A program made the translations under genes and the position numbers. From the NCBI GenBank assembly GCA_038237645.1, contig JBBRYN010000027.1, positions 1 to 40,811 of the forward strand: a stretch of DNA of 40,811 nucleotides, written 5' to 3'. The DNA is from QHCA01 sp038237645. GTDB lineage: Bacteria > Actinomycetota > Actinomycetes > Mycobacteriales > QHCA01. How positions within the stretch are numbered: the stretch's first letter is position 1; every line of letters starts with the position of its first letter. The notes beneath the pieces were generated by a model. The model worked only from the letters and a program-made list of their open reading frames with translations, ran no database searches and was not told the origin of the DNA. Shown here piece after piece: positions 1 to 7,940 of the stretch.

Positions 1-1
1 C

Positions 2-622
2 AACATCCTCGAGGTCAAGAGCCCGGAGTCCGACGCCCAGTTGGTGGCGCAGGGTGTCGCTGAGCAGTTGTCGTCGCGGGTGTCGTTCCGCCGCGCCATG
101 CGCAAGGCGATGCAGTCGGCGATGAAGAGCCCCGGGGTCAAGGGCATCCGGGTGCAGTGCTCCGGCCGGCTCGGTGGCGCGGAGATGTCGCGTTCGGAGT
201 TCTACCGCGAGGGCCGGGTGCCGCTGCACACGCTGCGCGCCAACATCGACTACGGGATATACGAAGCCCGCACCACCTTCGGCCGGATCGGCGTCAAGGT
301 CTGGATCTACAAGGGCGACGTCGTGCAGTCCCGCGCCGAGCGGGAGGCGGCCGAGGCAGCCCTGCGTCAGCAGCGCCGGGAACGGCCGGTGCGACCGCGC
401 CGGTCGGGTTCCAGCGGCACCACGCCGTCGGGCACCGAGGCCGGCCGGGCAGCGGCCGCAGCGCCGGCCGCGGACCGGCCGGAGCCGGCGGTCGACGAGG
501 TCGTCGAGCCGGTCGCGGCTGCGCAGCCGGCCGAGACCGCCGCCGCCAGCCCGGCAGCCCCGGCTGCGCCCCCGCCGGCGGCTGAACCAACACCCGCACC
601 TGACCCGACTCCGGAGGGCTGA
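2..622 (+). CDS. rpsC: 30S ribosomal protein S3, 5'-truncated by window edge
   Basis: The reading frame is open from base 2 and enters inside the S3 coding sequence. The visible part starts around NILEVKSPESDAQLVAQ, followed by the typical S3 C-terminal domain (RAMRKAMQ, VQCSGRLGGAEMSR, DYGIYEARTTFGRIGVKVWIYKG). S3 lies at the mRNA entry side of the 30S head. After the folded domain there is a tail of roughly 85 residues rich in Ala and Pro, as is usual for actinobacterial S3. The N-terminal KH domain start is outside the window. rplP follows after 4 bases, as in the S10 operon. The identification is secure; only the 5' end is missing. Confidence 0.97.
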   Translation, partial: NILEVKSPESDAQLVAQGVAEQLSSRVSFRRAMRKAMQSAMKSPGVKGIRVQCSGRLGGAEMSRSEFYREGRVPLHTLRANIDYGIYEARTTFGRIGVKVWIYKGDVVQSRAEREAAEAALRQQRRERPVRPRRSGSSGTTPSGTEAGRAAAAAPAADRPEPAVDEVVEPVAAAQPAETAAASPAAPAAPPPAAEPTPAPDPTPEG

Positions 623-626
623 GACA

Positions 627-1046
627 ATGCTCATCCCCCGCAAGGTCAAGCACCGCAAGCAGCACCATCCCCGCCGCACAGGGGCAGCCAAGGGTGGCAC
701 CCGGGTGACGTTCGGCGAGTTCGGCATCCAGGCGCTGGAGCCCGCCTACGTCACCAACCGGCAGATCGAGTCGGCCCGGATCGCCATGACCCGGCACATC
801 AAGCGTGGCGGCAAGGTGTGGATCAACATCTATCCCGACCGGCCGCTGACGAAGAAGCCGGCGGAGACCCGGATGGGTTCCGGCAAGGGGTCGCCGGAGT
901 GGTGGATCGCCAACGTCAAGCCGGGCCGGGTGATGTTCGAGCTGGCCGGCGTGCCGGAGTCGATCGCGCACGAGGCCATGCGCCGGGCGATGCACAAGCT
1001 CCCGATGAAGTGCAAGTTCGTCCGTCGCGAAGGGTGGGGTGAGTGA
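627..1046 (+). CDS. rplP: 50S ribosomal protein L16
   Basis: The ATG at 627 gives 139 residues, the usual L16 length, starting MLIPRKVKHRKQHHP with the conserved GTRVTFGEFGIQALEP and GSGKGSPEWWIANVKPG segments. L16 binds 23S rRNA near the A site and helps organise the peptidyl transferase region. An open frame extends far upstream of 627 but overlaps rpsC and has no L16 similarity, so 627 is the start. The TGA stop overlaps the rpmC start (TGATG), which suggests translational coupling. Confidence 0.98.
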   Translation: MLIPRKVKHRKQHHPRRTGAAKGGTRVTFGEFGIQALEPAYVTNRQIESARIAMTRHIKRGGKVWINIYPDRPLTKKPAETRMGSGKGSPEWWIANVKPGRVMFELAGVPESIAHEAMRRAMHKLPMKCKFVRREGWGE

Positions 1047-1291
1047 TGTCCAGCATCGCGAACAAGCAAGCTCTCGGCCTGCGCGAGTCCGACGACGACG
1101 AGCTGATGACGCAGCTGCGGGAAGCCAAGGAAGAGCTGTTCAACCTGCGCTTCCAGGTCGCCACCGGCCAGCTGGACAACAACGCGCGGCTACGCACCGT
1201 GCGCCGCAACATCGCCCGGATCTACACGTTGATGCGCGAGCGGGAGCTCGGGCTGTCCGGCGCTCCTGCCGAGGCGGTAGCCGATGAATGA
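1046..1291 (+). CDS. rpmC: 50S ribosomal protein L29
   Basis: The small two-helix protein contains the L29 signature (EELFNLRFQVATGQLDN and RTVRRNIARIYT). It sits near the exit tunnel and contributes to the docking site for SRP and trigger factor. Two starts are possible: GTG at 1043 and ATG at 1046. I chose ATG because it overlaps the rplP stop in the usual TGATG arrangement; the difference is one residue (81 versus 82). The 3' end overlaps rpsQ by 8 bases. Confidence 0.95.
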   Translation: MSSIANKQALGLRESDDDELMTQLREAKEELFNLRFQVATGQLDNNARLRTVRRNIARIYTLMRERELGLSGAPAEAVADE

Positions 1292-1571
1292 GAGCGAGAA
1301 GTCAGTGAGCACCGAAACGTCCCGCGGCTACCGCAAGACGCGTGAGGGTCTCGTCGTCAGCGACAAGATGGACAAGACCGTCGTCGTCGTGGTCGAGGAC
1401 CGGGTCAAGCACCCGTTGTACGGCAAGGTGCTGCGGCGCAGCAGCCGGCTCAAGGCCCATGACGAGGCCAATGCCGCAGGCGTCGGCGACCGGGTCCGGC
1501 TGATGGAGACCCGGCCGCTGTCGGCGAGCAAGCGCTGGCGCGTCGTGGAGATCGTGGAGCGTGCGCAGTGA
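1284..1571 (+). CDS. rpsQ: 30S ribosomal protein S17
   Basis: The protein has 95 residues. After a short N-terminal extension come the S17 OB-fold motifs (RKTREGLVVSDKMDKTVVV, HPLYGKVLRRSSRLKAHDE, METRPLSASKRWRVVEIVE). S17 is a primary 16S rRNA binder needed early in 30S assembly. The ATG at 1284 lies 8 bases before the end of rpmC, and the TGA overlaps the rplN GTG start. Confidence 0.97.
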   Translation: MNESEKSVSTETSRGYRKTREGLVVSDKMDKTVVVVVEDRVKHPLYGKVLRRSSRLKAHDEANAAGVGDRVRLMETRPLSASKRWRVVEIVERAQ

Positions 1572-1936
1572 TTCAGCAAGAGTCGCGGCTGCGGGTCGCC
1601 GACAACACCGGCGCCAAGGTTATCCTCTGCATCCGGGTGCTCGGCGGCTCCGGCCGGCGCTACGCAGGCATCGGCGACATCATCGTCGGCACAGTCAAGG
1701 ACGCAATGCCGGGGGCGGGGGTCAAGCGCGGTGACGTCGTCAAGGCGGTCATCGTCCGTACGGTCAAGGAGAAGCGCCGGCCCGACGGCTCCTACATCAG
1801 GTTCGACGAGAACGCCGCCGTACTCATCCGCGACGGCGGCGACCCGCGCGGCACCCGCATCTTCGGCCCGGTGGGTCGCGAGCTGCGGGACAAGCGCTTC
1901 ATGAAGATCATCTCGCTGGCACCGGAGGTGCTGTAG
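1568..1936 (+). CDS. rplN: 50S ribosomal protein L14
   Basis: The protein has 122 residues, exactly the family norm. It carries MIQQESRLRVADNTGAK, LGGSGRRYAGIGDII and the C-terminal RELRDKRFMKIISLAPEVL. L14 is on the intersubunit face and forms bridges to 16S rRNA. It starts with GTG at 1568, overlapping the rpsQ stop (GTGA). In many bacteria L14 opens the spc operon, but the overlap here argues that S10 and spc genes are read through together. Confidence 0.98.
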   Translation: MIQQESRLRVADNTGAKVILCIRVLGGSGRRYAGIGDIIVGTVKDAMPGAGVKRGDVVKAVIVRTVKEKRRPDGSYIRFDENAAVLIRDGGDPRGTRIFGPVGRELRDKRFMKIISLAPEVL

Positions 1937-1938
1937 CC

Positions 1939-2253
1939 ATGAAGGTCAAGAAGGGCGACACCGTCCTGGTGATCAGCGGCTCTTACGTCGGACAGAAGGG
2001 ACAGGTCATCCAGGCCTATCCCGACACCGGGAAGATCCTCGTCGAGGGGGTCAACCGGATCAAGAAGCACACCAAGATCAGCCAGACGCAGCGCGGTGCC
2101 AAGACCGGCGGCATCGTCACCCAGGAGGCACCGATCCACGCCAGCAAGGTGATGGTGCTCGACAGCGAGGGCAACGCCACCCGGGTCGGTCACCGCAAGG
2201 ACGAGTCCGGCCGCAGCGTGCGGATCTCGCGTCGCAACGGCAAGGACATCTGA
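1939..2253 (+). CDS. rplX: 50S ribosomal protein L24
   Basis: The protein has 104 residues. The KOW motif is at the N-terminus (KVKKGDTVLVISGSYVGQKGQ), followed by VNRIKKHTK and the actinobacterial IVTQEAPIHASKVMV segment. L24 starts 50S assembly and lies beside the exit tunnel. The ATG at 1939 is 2 bases after rplN. The last base of its stop is the first base of the rplE ATG (TGATG). Confidence 0.98.
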   Translation: MKVKKGDTVLVISGSYVGQKGQVIQAYPDTGKILVEGVNRIKKHTKISQTQRGAKTGGIVTQEAPIHASKVMVLDSEGNATRVGHRKDESGRSVRISRRNGKDI

Positions 2254-2852
2254 TGAGCGCTCCCGCCAAGACCGCGCCCAAGGCCGTGCCCAAGACCGGG
2301 CCGAAGACACTGCCGCGGCTGAAGCTGCGTTACCGCGAGGAGATCGTGCCTGCCCTGCAGGAGGAGTTTGCCTTCGGCAACATCATGCAGGTGCCCGGCG
2401 TCGTCAAGATCGTCGTCAACATGGGCGTCGGCGAGGCTGCCCGCGACGCCAAGCTGATCGACGGTGCCGTACGCGACCTCACCGCCATCACCGGGCAGAA
2501 GCCGCTGGTGCAAAAGGCCCGCAAGTCCATCGCGCAGTTCAAGCTGCGCGAGGGCATGCCGATCGGGGCCAAGGTGACGCTGCGCGGCGACCGGATGTGG
2601 GAGTTCCTCGACCGTCTGCTGTCGATCGCGCTGCCGCGGATCAGGGACTTCCGCGGCCTGTCGCCGAAGCAGTTCGACGGGTCGGGCAACTACACCTTCG
2701 GCCTCAACGAGCAGTCCATGTTCCACGAGATCGACATCGACCGGATCGACCGCCCCCGGGGCATGGACATCACCATCGTCACCACCGCCACCAACGACGC
2801 GGAGGGCCAGGCGCTGCTCAAGCGGCTGGGCTTCCCGTTCCAGGAGAACTGA
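2253..2852 (+). CDS. rplE: 50S ribosomal protein L5
   Basis: The protein has 199 residues, slightly longer than usual because of an N-terminal tail rich in Lys, Ala and Pro (about residues 1-25) before PRLKLRYREEIVPAL. Core motifs are VVNMGVGEAARDAKLIDGA, KARKSIAQFKLREGMPIGAKV and RGMDITIVTTATNDAEG. L5 binds 5S rRNA and contacts P-site tRNA. The start overlaps the rplX stop by one base. The extension is basic and probably disordered. Confidence 0.97.
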   Translation: MSAPAKTAPKAVPKTGPKTLPRLKLRYREEIVPALQEEFAFGNIMQVPGVVKIVVNMGVGEAARDAKLIDGAVRDLTAITGQKPLVQKARKSIAQFKLREGMPIGAKVTLRGDRMWEFLDRLLSIALPRIRDFRGLSPKQFDGSGNYTFGLNEQSMFHEIDIDRIDRPRGMDITIVTTATNDAEGQALLKRLGFPFQEN

Positions 2853-2858
2853 GCAGCT

Positions 2859-3044
2859 ATGGCTAAGACAGCCCTGGTCAACAAGGCCAACCGCAAGCCG
2901 AAGTTCAAGGTGCGCGGATACACCCGATGCCAGCGGTGCGGCCGCCCACGGGCGGTCTACCGGGTGTTCGGGCTCTGCCGCATCTGCATGCGCGAGATGG
3001 CGCATGCCGGCGAGCTGCCCGGCATCACCAAGTCCAGCTGGTGA
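2859..3044 (+). CDS. rpsN: 30S ribosomal protein S14, zinc-binding type Z
   Basis: The 61-residue length and the four cysteines (C24, C27, C40, C43 in RCQRCGRPRAVYRVFGLCRICMR) identify the short zinc-finger form of S14, often called rpsZ. It sits in the 30S head near the A site. The gene lies 6 bases after rplE, its standard place in the spc operon. Actinobacteria often carry a second, cysteine-free S14 elsewhere that replaces this one under zinc limitation; none is in this window. Confidence 0.98.
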   Translation: MAKTALVNKANRKPKFKVRGYTRCQRCGRPRAVYRVFGLCRICMREMAHAGELPGITKSSW

Positions 3045-3102
3045 CCCACCTACGCTTTGCCGCAGGCCCGCGGGAACCACGGCGAGAAAGGCACGTACCG
3101 CA

Positions 3103-3510
3103 ATGACGATGACCGACCCGATCGCAGACATGCTGACCCGCCTGCGCAACGCCAACTCCGCCTACCACGAGCGCGTCGTGATGCCGCACTCCAAGCTCAA
3201 GACCCACATCGCCGAGATCCTCCAGCGCGAGGGTTACATCGCCGGCTGGTCGGTCGAAGCGGCTCCCGAGGGCGCCGTCGGGCAGGTGCTGGTCGTCGAT
3301 CTCAAGTACGGCCCCAACCGCGAGCGGAGCATCGCCGGGGTGAAGCGGATCTCCAAGCCGGGCCTGCGGGTCTATGCCAAGGCCGGCGGGTTGCCGCGGG
3401 TGCTCGGCGGCCTCGGCGTCGCGATCATCTCCACGTCCACCGGACTGCTGACCGACAAGCAGGCCGCGAGCCGGAAAGTAGGCGGGGAAGTCCTCGCCTA
3501 CGTCTGGTAG
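3103..3510 (+). CDS. rpsH: 30S ribosomal protein S8
   Basis: The ATG at 3103 gives 135 residues beginning MTMTDPIADMLTRLRNA, the standard S8 start. An open frame extends upstream to about 3004 but overlaps rpsN and does not resemble S8. The C-terminus has GVAIISTSTGLLTDKQA and GGEVLAYVW, the conserved rRNA-binding end. S8 is a primary binder of the 16S central domain and, in E. coli, represses the spc operon by binding its mRNA; whether that holds here is not visible. It follows rpsN by 58 bases. Confidence 0.98.
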   Translation: MTMTDPIADMLTRLRNANSAYHERVVMPHSKLKTHIAEILQREGYIAGWSVEAAPEGAVGQVLVVDLKYGPNRERSIAGVKRISKPGLRVYAKAGGLPRVLGGLGVAIISTSTGLLTDKQAASRKVGGEVLAYVW

Positions 3511-3519
3511 GGGGTCGTC

Positions 3520-4059
3520 ATGTCGCGAATCGGCCGCCTTCCCATCCCCGTACCCCCGGGGGTCGACGTCGCCATCGACGGGCGCAACGTCACAGTCAAG
3601 GGCCCCAAGGGCGAGTTGAACCTCACCGTGTCGGAGCCGATCAGCATCGCCAAGGCCGACGACGGCGCCCTCGTGCTGACCCGGCCCGACGACGAGCGGG
3701 CCAGCCGCTCGCTGCACGGCCTGTCCCGCACGCTGGTGAACAACATGGTGGTCGGGGTCACCGACGGCTACGTCAAGGCCCTGCAGATCGTGGGCACCGG
3801 CTACCGGGTCGTGGCCAAGGGCAGCGACCTGGAGTTCGCCCTCGGCTTCAGCCACCCGGTGCCGGTGCGCGCACCTGAGGGGATCACCTTCGAGGTGCAG
3901 ACGCCGACGAGGTTCGCCGTGCGCGGGATCGACAAGCAGAAGGTCGGCGAGGTCGCCGCCAACATCCGCAAGTTGCGCAAGCCCGACCCGTACAAGGGCA
4001 AGGGCGTGCGGTATGCCGGCGAGGTCGTTCGCCGCAAGGCCGGGAAGGCGGGCAAGTAA
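3520..4059 (+). CDS. rplF: 50S ribosomal protein L6
   Basis: The protein has 179 residues with the two tandem L6 domains. Domain 1 begins MSRIGRLPIPVPPGVDV and ends near NNMVVGVTDGY. Domain 2 contains GYRVVAKGSDLEFALGFSHPV and ends RKPDPYKGKGVRYAGEVVRRKAGK in the invariant C-terminal region. L6 binds 23S rRNA near the sarcin-ricin loop and factor-binding site. Its stop overlaps the rplR ATG by one base (TAATGG). Confidence 0.98.
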   Translation: MSRIGRLPIPVPPGVDVAIDGRNVTVKGPKGELNLTVSEPISIAKADDGALVLTRPDDERASRSLHGLSRTLVNNMVVGVTDGYVKALQIVGTGYRVVAKGSDLEFALGFSHPVPVRAPEGITFEVQTPTRFAVRGIDKQKVGEVAANIRKLRKPDPYKGKGVRYAGEVVRRKAGKAGK

Positions 4060-4514
4060 TGGCGGCAATCCTGCTGCGCAAGTCCCCGAAGGGCGGGCTG
4101 TCCACGGCGCGCCGCACGTCGCGGACCCGCCGCCACTTCCGGCTGCGCAAGAAGATCAGCGGCACGTCCGGCCGGCCGCGGCTCGTGGTGACGCGCTCGT
4201 CCCGGCACATCTCGGCGCAGGTGGTCGATGACCTGGCCGGTCACACGATCGCATCGGCGTCCACCCTCGACCCGTCCATCCGCGGCAGCGGTGCCGACAA
4301 TAAGGCGGCCGACAATAAGGCGGCCGACAAGAAGGCGACCGGCGAGAAGGCGGGAGACAAGACGGCAAGGGCCCGCCTGGTGGGCGCGCTGCTCGCGACC
4401 CGGGCCACCGAGGCCGGGGTGTCGGCGGTGGTCTTCGACCGCGGCGGCAACCGATACCACGGCCGGATCGCAGCGCTTGCCGACGCCGCCCGCGAGGGGG
4501 GCCTGAAATTCTGA
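4059..4514 (+). CDS. rplR: 50S ribosomal protein L18 with an internal repeat insertion
   Basis: Both ends are ordinary L18: RTSRTRRHFRLRKKISGTS at the N-terminus and VVFDRGGNRYHGRIAALAD at the C-terminus. L18 binds 5S rRNA with L5 in the central protuberance. The protein has 151 residues, while actinobacterial L18 is usually about 120-130. The excess is an insertion after ASTLDPSIRG, starting at about residue 79 and made of Ala, Asp, Asn and Lys-rich repeats (ADNKA, ADNKA, ADKKA and a looser tail). It falls in a surface loop of the family fold, so it is probably tolerated rather than disabling. Confidence 0.96.
   Translation: MAAILLRKSPKGGLSTARRTSRTRRHFRLRKKISGTSGRPRLVVTRSSRHISAQVVDDLAGHTIASASTLDPSIRGSGADNKAADNKAADKKATGEKAGDKTARARLVGALLATRATEAGVSAVVFDRGGNRYHGRIAALADAAREGGLKF
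4293..4337 (+). repeat. Three 15-bp tandem repeats inside rplR
   Basis: The unit GCCGACAATAAGGCG occurs twice exactly (4293-4307, 4308-4322) and a third time with one change (4323-4337). It encodes ADNKA, ADNKA and ADKKA. Being in frame, it lengthens L18 by whole codons. Confidence 0.93.
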
Positions 4515-4563
4515 TGAGCCCCAACCGTCCGACAACCAGTAGAACCGACCGGAGGGACGCCTG

Positions 4564-5169
4564 ATGCCAGGACCACAACGCCGAGGCGGAGGGGCCGGCG
4601 GCACCGACCGCCGCGACCGCCAGGGCGGTGGCCGCGGCGGAGCGGCTGCCGAGAAGAACCCGCATCTCGAGCGGGTCGTCGCCATCAACCGGGTGGCCAA
4701 GGTCGTCAAGGGTGGCCGGCGCTTCAGCTTCACCGCGCTCGTCGTGGTGGGTGACGGCGACGGCAGCGTCGGCGTCGGGTACGGCAAGGCCAAGGAGGTG
4801 CCGGCCGCGATCGCCAAGGGAGTCGAGGAGGCCAAGAAGCACTTCTTCAAGGTGCCGCGGATCGCCTCGACCATCCCGCACCGGGTGCAGGGCGAAAAGG
4901 CCGCGGGCGTCGTGCTGCTCATCCCGGCCAGCCCGGGCACCGGCGTCATCGCCGGCGGCCCCGTGCGCGCGGTGCTGGAGTGCGCCGGCATCCACGACGT
5001 GCTCTCCAAGAGCCTCGGCTCGTCCAACCCGATCAACATCGTGCACGCCACCGTCGCAGCACTGCGGGCGCTGTCGCGACCCGAGGAGGTGGCCGCCCGG
5101 CGTGGCCTACCCCTCGAGGATGTCGCGCCGGCGGCCATGCTGCGGGCCCGGGCCGCAGTGGGAGGATGA
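4564..5169 (+). CDS. rpsE: 30S ribosomal protein S5
   Basis: The protein has 201 residues. A Gly/Arg-rich tail (about residues 1-30) precedes the double-stranded RNA-binding-like domain (LERVVAINRVAKVVKGGRRFSF, VGYGKAKEVPAAIAKGVE) and the second domain (PASPGTGVIAGGPVRAVLE, SLGSSNPINIVHATVAAL). S5 lies at the mRNA entry channel and affects decoding accuracy. A 49-base gap after rplR ends in CCGGAGGGACGCCTGATG, with a clear ribosome-binding site. Confidence 0.98.
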   Translation: MPGPQRRGGGAGGTDRRDRQGGGRGGAAAEKNPHLERVVAINRVAKVVKGGRRFSFTALVVVGDGDGSVGVGYGKAKEVPAAIAKGVEEAKKHFFKVPRIASTIPHRVQGEKAAGVVLLIPASPGTGVIAGGPVRAVLECAGIHDVLSKSLGSSNPINIVHATVAALRALSRPEEVAARRGLPLEDVAPAAMLRARAAVGG

Positions 5170-5354
5170 CCGTGGCACGCCTCAAGGTCACCCAGACCCG
5201 CTCGGTCATCGGGGCCAAGCGCAACCAGCGCGAGACGCTGCGCTCGCTGGGCCTCAAGCGCATGCACGACTGCGTCGTTCAGGAGGACCGTCCCGAGATC
5301 CGCGGCATGGTCGCGACCGTCACCCATCTGGTGACCGTAGAGGAGGTGGAGTAG
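5166..5354 (+). CDS. rpmD: 50S ribosomal protein L30
   Basis: The protein has 62 residues, MTVARLKVTQTRSVIG followed by NQRETLRSLGLKRMHD and RGMVATVTHLVTVEEVE, a full L30. The ATG at 5166 overlaps the rpsE TGA (ATGA). A GTG at 5172 would remove two residues and is also possible. An open frame running further upstream is only overlap with rpsE in another frame. rplO follows after 3 bases. Confidence 0.97.
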   Translation: MTVARLKVTQTRSVIGAKRNQRETLRSLGLKRMHDCVVQEDRPEIRGMVATVTHLVTVEEVE

Positions 5355-5357
5355 CAG

Positions 5358-5801
5358 ATGACGCTCAAGGTGCATCACCTGCGCCCCGCCCCGGGCGCGC
5401 ACACCAAGAAGACCCGGGTCGGCCGTGGTGCCGGCTCCAAGGGCAAGACTGCCGGCCGCGGCACGAAGGGCACCAAGGCCAGGAACCAGGTGCCGGCGTC
5501 CTTCGAGGGTGGCCAGATGCCGATCCACATGCGACTGCCCAAGCTCAAGGGTTTCCGCAACCGGTTCCGCGTCGAATATCAGGTCGTCAACCTCGATCGC
5601 ATCGCCGAGTTGTTCCCCGACGGCGGCACGATCGGCCCGGAGCAGTTGGTGCAGGCCGGCGCGGTGCGCGCCGGGCAGCCGGTGAAGGTGCTCGGCAACG
5701 GCGACCTCGGCGGCGTGACCGTGCAGCTGACCGCCCACGCCTTTTCCGGCAGCGCCCGGGACAAGATCGCCGCCGCGGGCGGCGCGGTCACCCGGCTGTG
5801 A
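5358..5801 (+). CDS. rplO: 50S ribosomal protein L15
   Basis: The protein has 147 residues. The basic N-terminal arm (HHLRPAPGAHTKKTRVGRG, GSKGKTAGRGTKGTKAR) reaches into 23S rRNA, and a globular C-terminal domain carries FEGGQMPIHMRLPKLKGF and VKVLGNGDLGGVTVQLTAHAFS. It is the last ribosomal protein gene before secY, as in other spc operons. Confidence 0.98.
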   Translation: MTLKVHHLRPAPGAHTKKTRVGRGAGSKGKTAGRGTKGTKARNQVPASFEGGQMPIHMRLPKLKGFRNRFRVEYQVVNLDRIAELFPDGGTIGPEQLVQAGAVRAGQPVKVLGNGDLGGVTVQLTAHAFSGSARDKIAAAGGAVTRL

Positions 5802-5955
5802 CCGGGCCCCCCCGCGCGGAACCCCGGGTGGGCTGAGGCCCGGCTGTTAGAGTCGGAACAGGAGCCAGGCAAGACCGCGTCCACACGGGGCACCCGTGCG
5901 GGCACCAGTGACCGCTGACATCGGACCGGCGCCAGTCCGGCGCGCAGGAGGACCC
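5802..5955 (+). promoter_or_regulatory. secY leader with an inverted repeat
   Basis: This 154-base gap is the longest within the spc operon here. CCGGGCC (5802-5808) can pair with GGCCCGG (5837-5843), and TAGAGT at 5848-5853 is a possible -10 element without a recognisable -35. No T-run follows the stem, so it is not a clear terminator. AGGAGG at 5945-5950 is the secY ribosome-binding site. An internal promoter or a partial attenuator ahead of secY is possible but weakly supported. Confidence 0.3.
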
Positions 5956-7272
5956 GTGCTCACCGCCTTCGCCAAGGCGTTCAAGACGCCCGACCTGCGC
6001 AACAAGCTGCTCTTCACGCTGTTCATCATCGCCGTCTACCGCATGGGTGCGACGCTGCCGTCGCCGGGCGTCTCCTACGCCAACATCAACAAGTGCCTGG
6101 CCGCGGTCAAGCAGGGCAACAACGCCGACATCTACACGCTGATCAACCTGTTCAGCGGCGGGGCGCTGTTGCGGCTGTCGGTGTTCGCGCTGGGCATCAT
6201 GCCCTACATCACCTCCAGCATCATCATCCAGTTGCTGGTCGTGGTGATCCCGCGGCTGGAGACCCTGAAGAAGGAGGGCCAGGCCGGCCAGGCAAAGCTC
6301 ACGCAATACACCCGCTACCTCACCATCGGCCTGGCCATCCTGCAGTCCACCGGCATCATCGCGCTGGCCCGCAGCGGCCAGCTCTTCGGCCCGGAGTGCC
6401 GGGAAAAGATCATTCCCGACGAGTCGATCATCCGGCTGGTCACCCTGGTCGTCGCCATGACCGCGGGCACCGCCGTCATCATGTGGCTGGCCGAGCTGAT
6501 CACCGACCGCGGCGTCGGCAACGGCATGTCCATCCTCATCTTCACCTCGATCGCGGCCCGTATCCCGGCCGAGGGCGGCAACATCCTGCGCAGCCGGGGC
6601 GGGCTCACCTTCACCCTCATCTGCGTCTTCGGCCTGGTCGTCATCGCCTCTGTCGTCTTCCTCGAACAGGGCCAGCGGCGGGTCCCGGTGCAATACGCCA
6701 AGCGGATGATCGGCCGGCGGATGTACGGCGGGACGTCGACCTACATCCCGCTCAAGGTCAACCAGGCCGGTGTCATCCCGGTCATCTTCGCCTCGTCGCT
6801 GCTCTACCTGCCCCAGCTGATCGCCAGCCTCGGCAACCCGAGCAAGAAGGGCAAGATAGCCACCTTCATCGACCGCTACCTGGTCACGCAGGACAGCTGG
6901 GTGCACATCTCCGTCTACTTCCTGCTGATCATCTTCTTCACGTACTTCTACGTCGCGATCACCTTCAACCCGACCGAGGTCGCCGACAACATGAAGAAGT
7001 ACGGCGGCTTCATCCCGGGCATCCGGCCCGGCAAGCCGACCGCGGAATACCTCGACTTCATCCTGTCCCGGATCACGCTGCCCGGGTCGATCTACCTCGG
7101 CATCGTCGCCGTGCTGCCCAACTTCTTCCTGGGCCTGACCGGCAGCAACAACAACCAGAACTTCCCGTTCGGCGGCACCGCGGTGCTGATCATGGTCGGG
7201 GTTGGCCTGGAGACGGTCAAGCAGATCGAGTCCCAGCTGATGCAGCGCAACTACGAGGGCTTCCTCCGCTAG
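5956..7272 (+). CDS. secY: Preprotein translocase channel subunit SecY
   Basis: SecY forms the membrane channel of the Sec translocon. The GTG at 5956 gives 438 residues beginning MLTAFAKAFKTPDLRNK, the usual start, with AGGAGG five bases upstream. An upstream in-frame start at 5896 adds 20 residues unlike the family. Typical SecY segments are visible: PSPGVSYANI, FSGGALLRLSVFALGIMPYITSSII, LITDRGVGNGMSILIF, VNQAGVIPVIFASSLL and ADNMKKYGGFIPGIRPG. About ten membrane helices fit the hydrophobicity. The stop TAG overlaps the adk GTG by one base. Confidence 0.98.
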   Translation: MLTAFAKAFKTPDLRNKLLFTLFIIAVYRMGATLPSPGVSYANINKCLAAVKQGNNADIYTLINLFSGGALLRLSVFALGIMPYITSSIIIQLLVVVIPRLETLKKEGQAGQAKLTQYTRYLTIGLAILQSTGIIALARSGQLFGPECREKIIPDESIIRLVTLVVAMTAGTAVIMWLAELITDRGVGNGMSILIFTSIAARIPAEGGNILRSRGGLTFTLICVFGLVVIASVVFLEQGQRRVPVQYAKRMIGRRMYGGTSTYIPLKVNQAGVIPVIFASSLLYLPQLIASLGNPSKKGKIATFIDRYLVTQDSWVHISVYFLLIIFFTYFYVAITFNPTEVADNMKKYGGFIPGIRPGKPTAEYLDFILSRITLPGSIYLGIVAVLPNFFLGLTGSNNNQNFPFGGTAVLIMVGVGLETVKQIESQLMQRNYEGFLR

Positions 7273-7925
7273 TGCGCCTTGTCCTCGTCGGCCCACCCGG
7301 CGCGGGGAAGGGCACCCAGGCTCAATTCATCGCGGCGCACGCCTCGATGCCCAAGATCTCCACCGGTGACATCTTCCGGGCCAACGTCAGCCAGCGGACG
7401 CCGCTCGGCCTGCAGGCCAAGAAGTTCATGGACGCCGGTGACCTGGTGCCGGACGAGATCACGATCGACATGGTGCGCGACCGGCTCGGCGAGGAGGACG
7501 CGCAGGACGGCTTCCTGCTCGACGGCTTCCCCCGCAACGTGCCACAGGCCGAGGTGCTCGACGACATGCTGGCCCAGCTGGATGTCCGGCTCGACGTGGT
7601 GCTGGAGCTGGTGGTCGACGACGACGAGGTGGTCCGCCGGCTGTCCGGCCGCCGGACCTGCCGCGGATGTGGGCACGTGTGGCATCTCGACTTCGACCCG
7701 CCGGCGCGCGAGTGGGTGTGTGACCGCTGCGACGGGGAGCTGTTCCAGCGCGACGACGACCGGCCGGACACCGTGCGCCACCGGATCGAGGTCTACGCCG
7801 ACCAGACCGCTCCACTGATCGCCTACTACGCCGAGCGCGGGCTGCTCGTCGGCCTGGACGCGACGGGCCCGGTCGAAGACGTCACCGAGCGTGCGATCGA
7901 CGCGCTGCGGCCGTACGGTGATTGA
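7272..7925 (+). CDS. adk: Adenylate kinase with zinc-binding LID
   Basis: Adenylate kinase interconverts ATP plus AMP and two ADP. The GTG at 7272 yields 217 residues. The P-loop is GPPGAGKGT (residues 7-15), the AMP-binding region follows (STGDIFRANV), and DGFPRNVPQAE is conserved. The LID has four cysteines, C130-x2-C133 and C150-x2-C153, which predict a structural zinc. The reading frame is open far upstream inside secY, but the family start and the one-base overlap with the secY stop fix the start. secY-adk-map is the standard order. Confidence 0.97.
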   Translation: MRLVLVGPPGAGKGTQAQFIAAHASMPKISTGDIFRANVSQRTPLGLQAKKFMDAGDLVPDEITIDMVRDRLGEEDAQDGFLLDGFPRNVPQAEVLDDMLAQLDVRLDVVLELVVDDDEVVRRLSGRRTCRGCGHVWHLDFDPPAREWVCDRCDGELFQRDDDRPDTVRHRIEVYADQTAPLIAYYAERGLLVGLDATGPVEDVTERAIDALRPYGD

Positions 7926-7940
7926 AGAGGTGCCGCCATC

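Noticed and set aside
3801..5738. A 645-residue open frame on the minus strand
   Set aside because: It is antisense to rplF, rplR, rpsE, rpmD and rplO, has Arg/Pro/Gly-rich composition typical of reverse frames in GC-rich DNA, and shows no family motifs.
5802..5843. An intrinsic terminator after rplO
   Set aside because: The inverted repeat has a 28-base loop and no following T-run.
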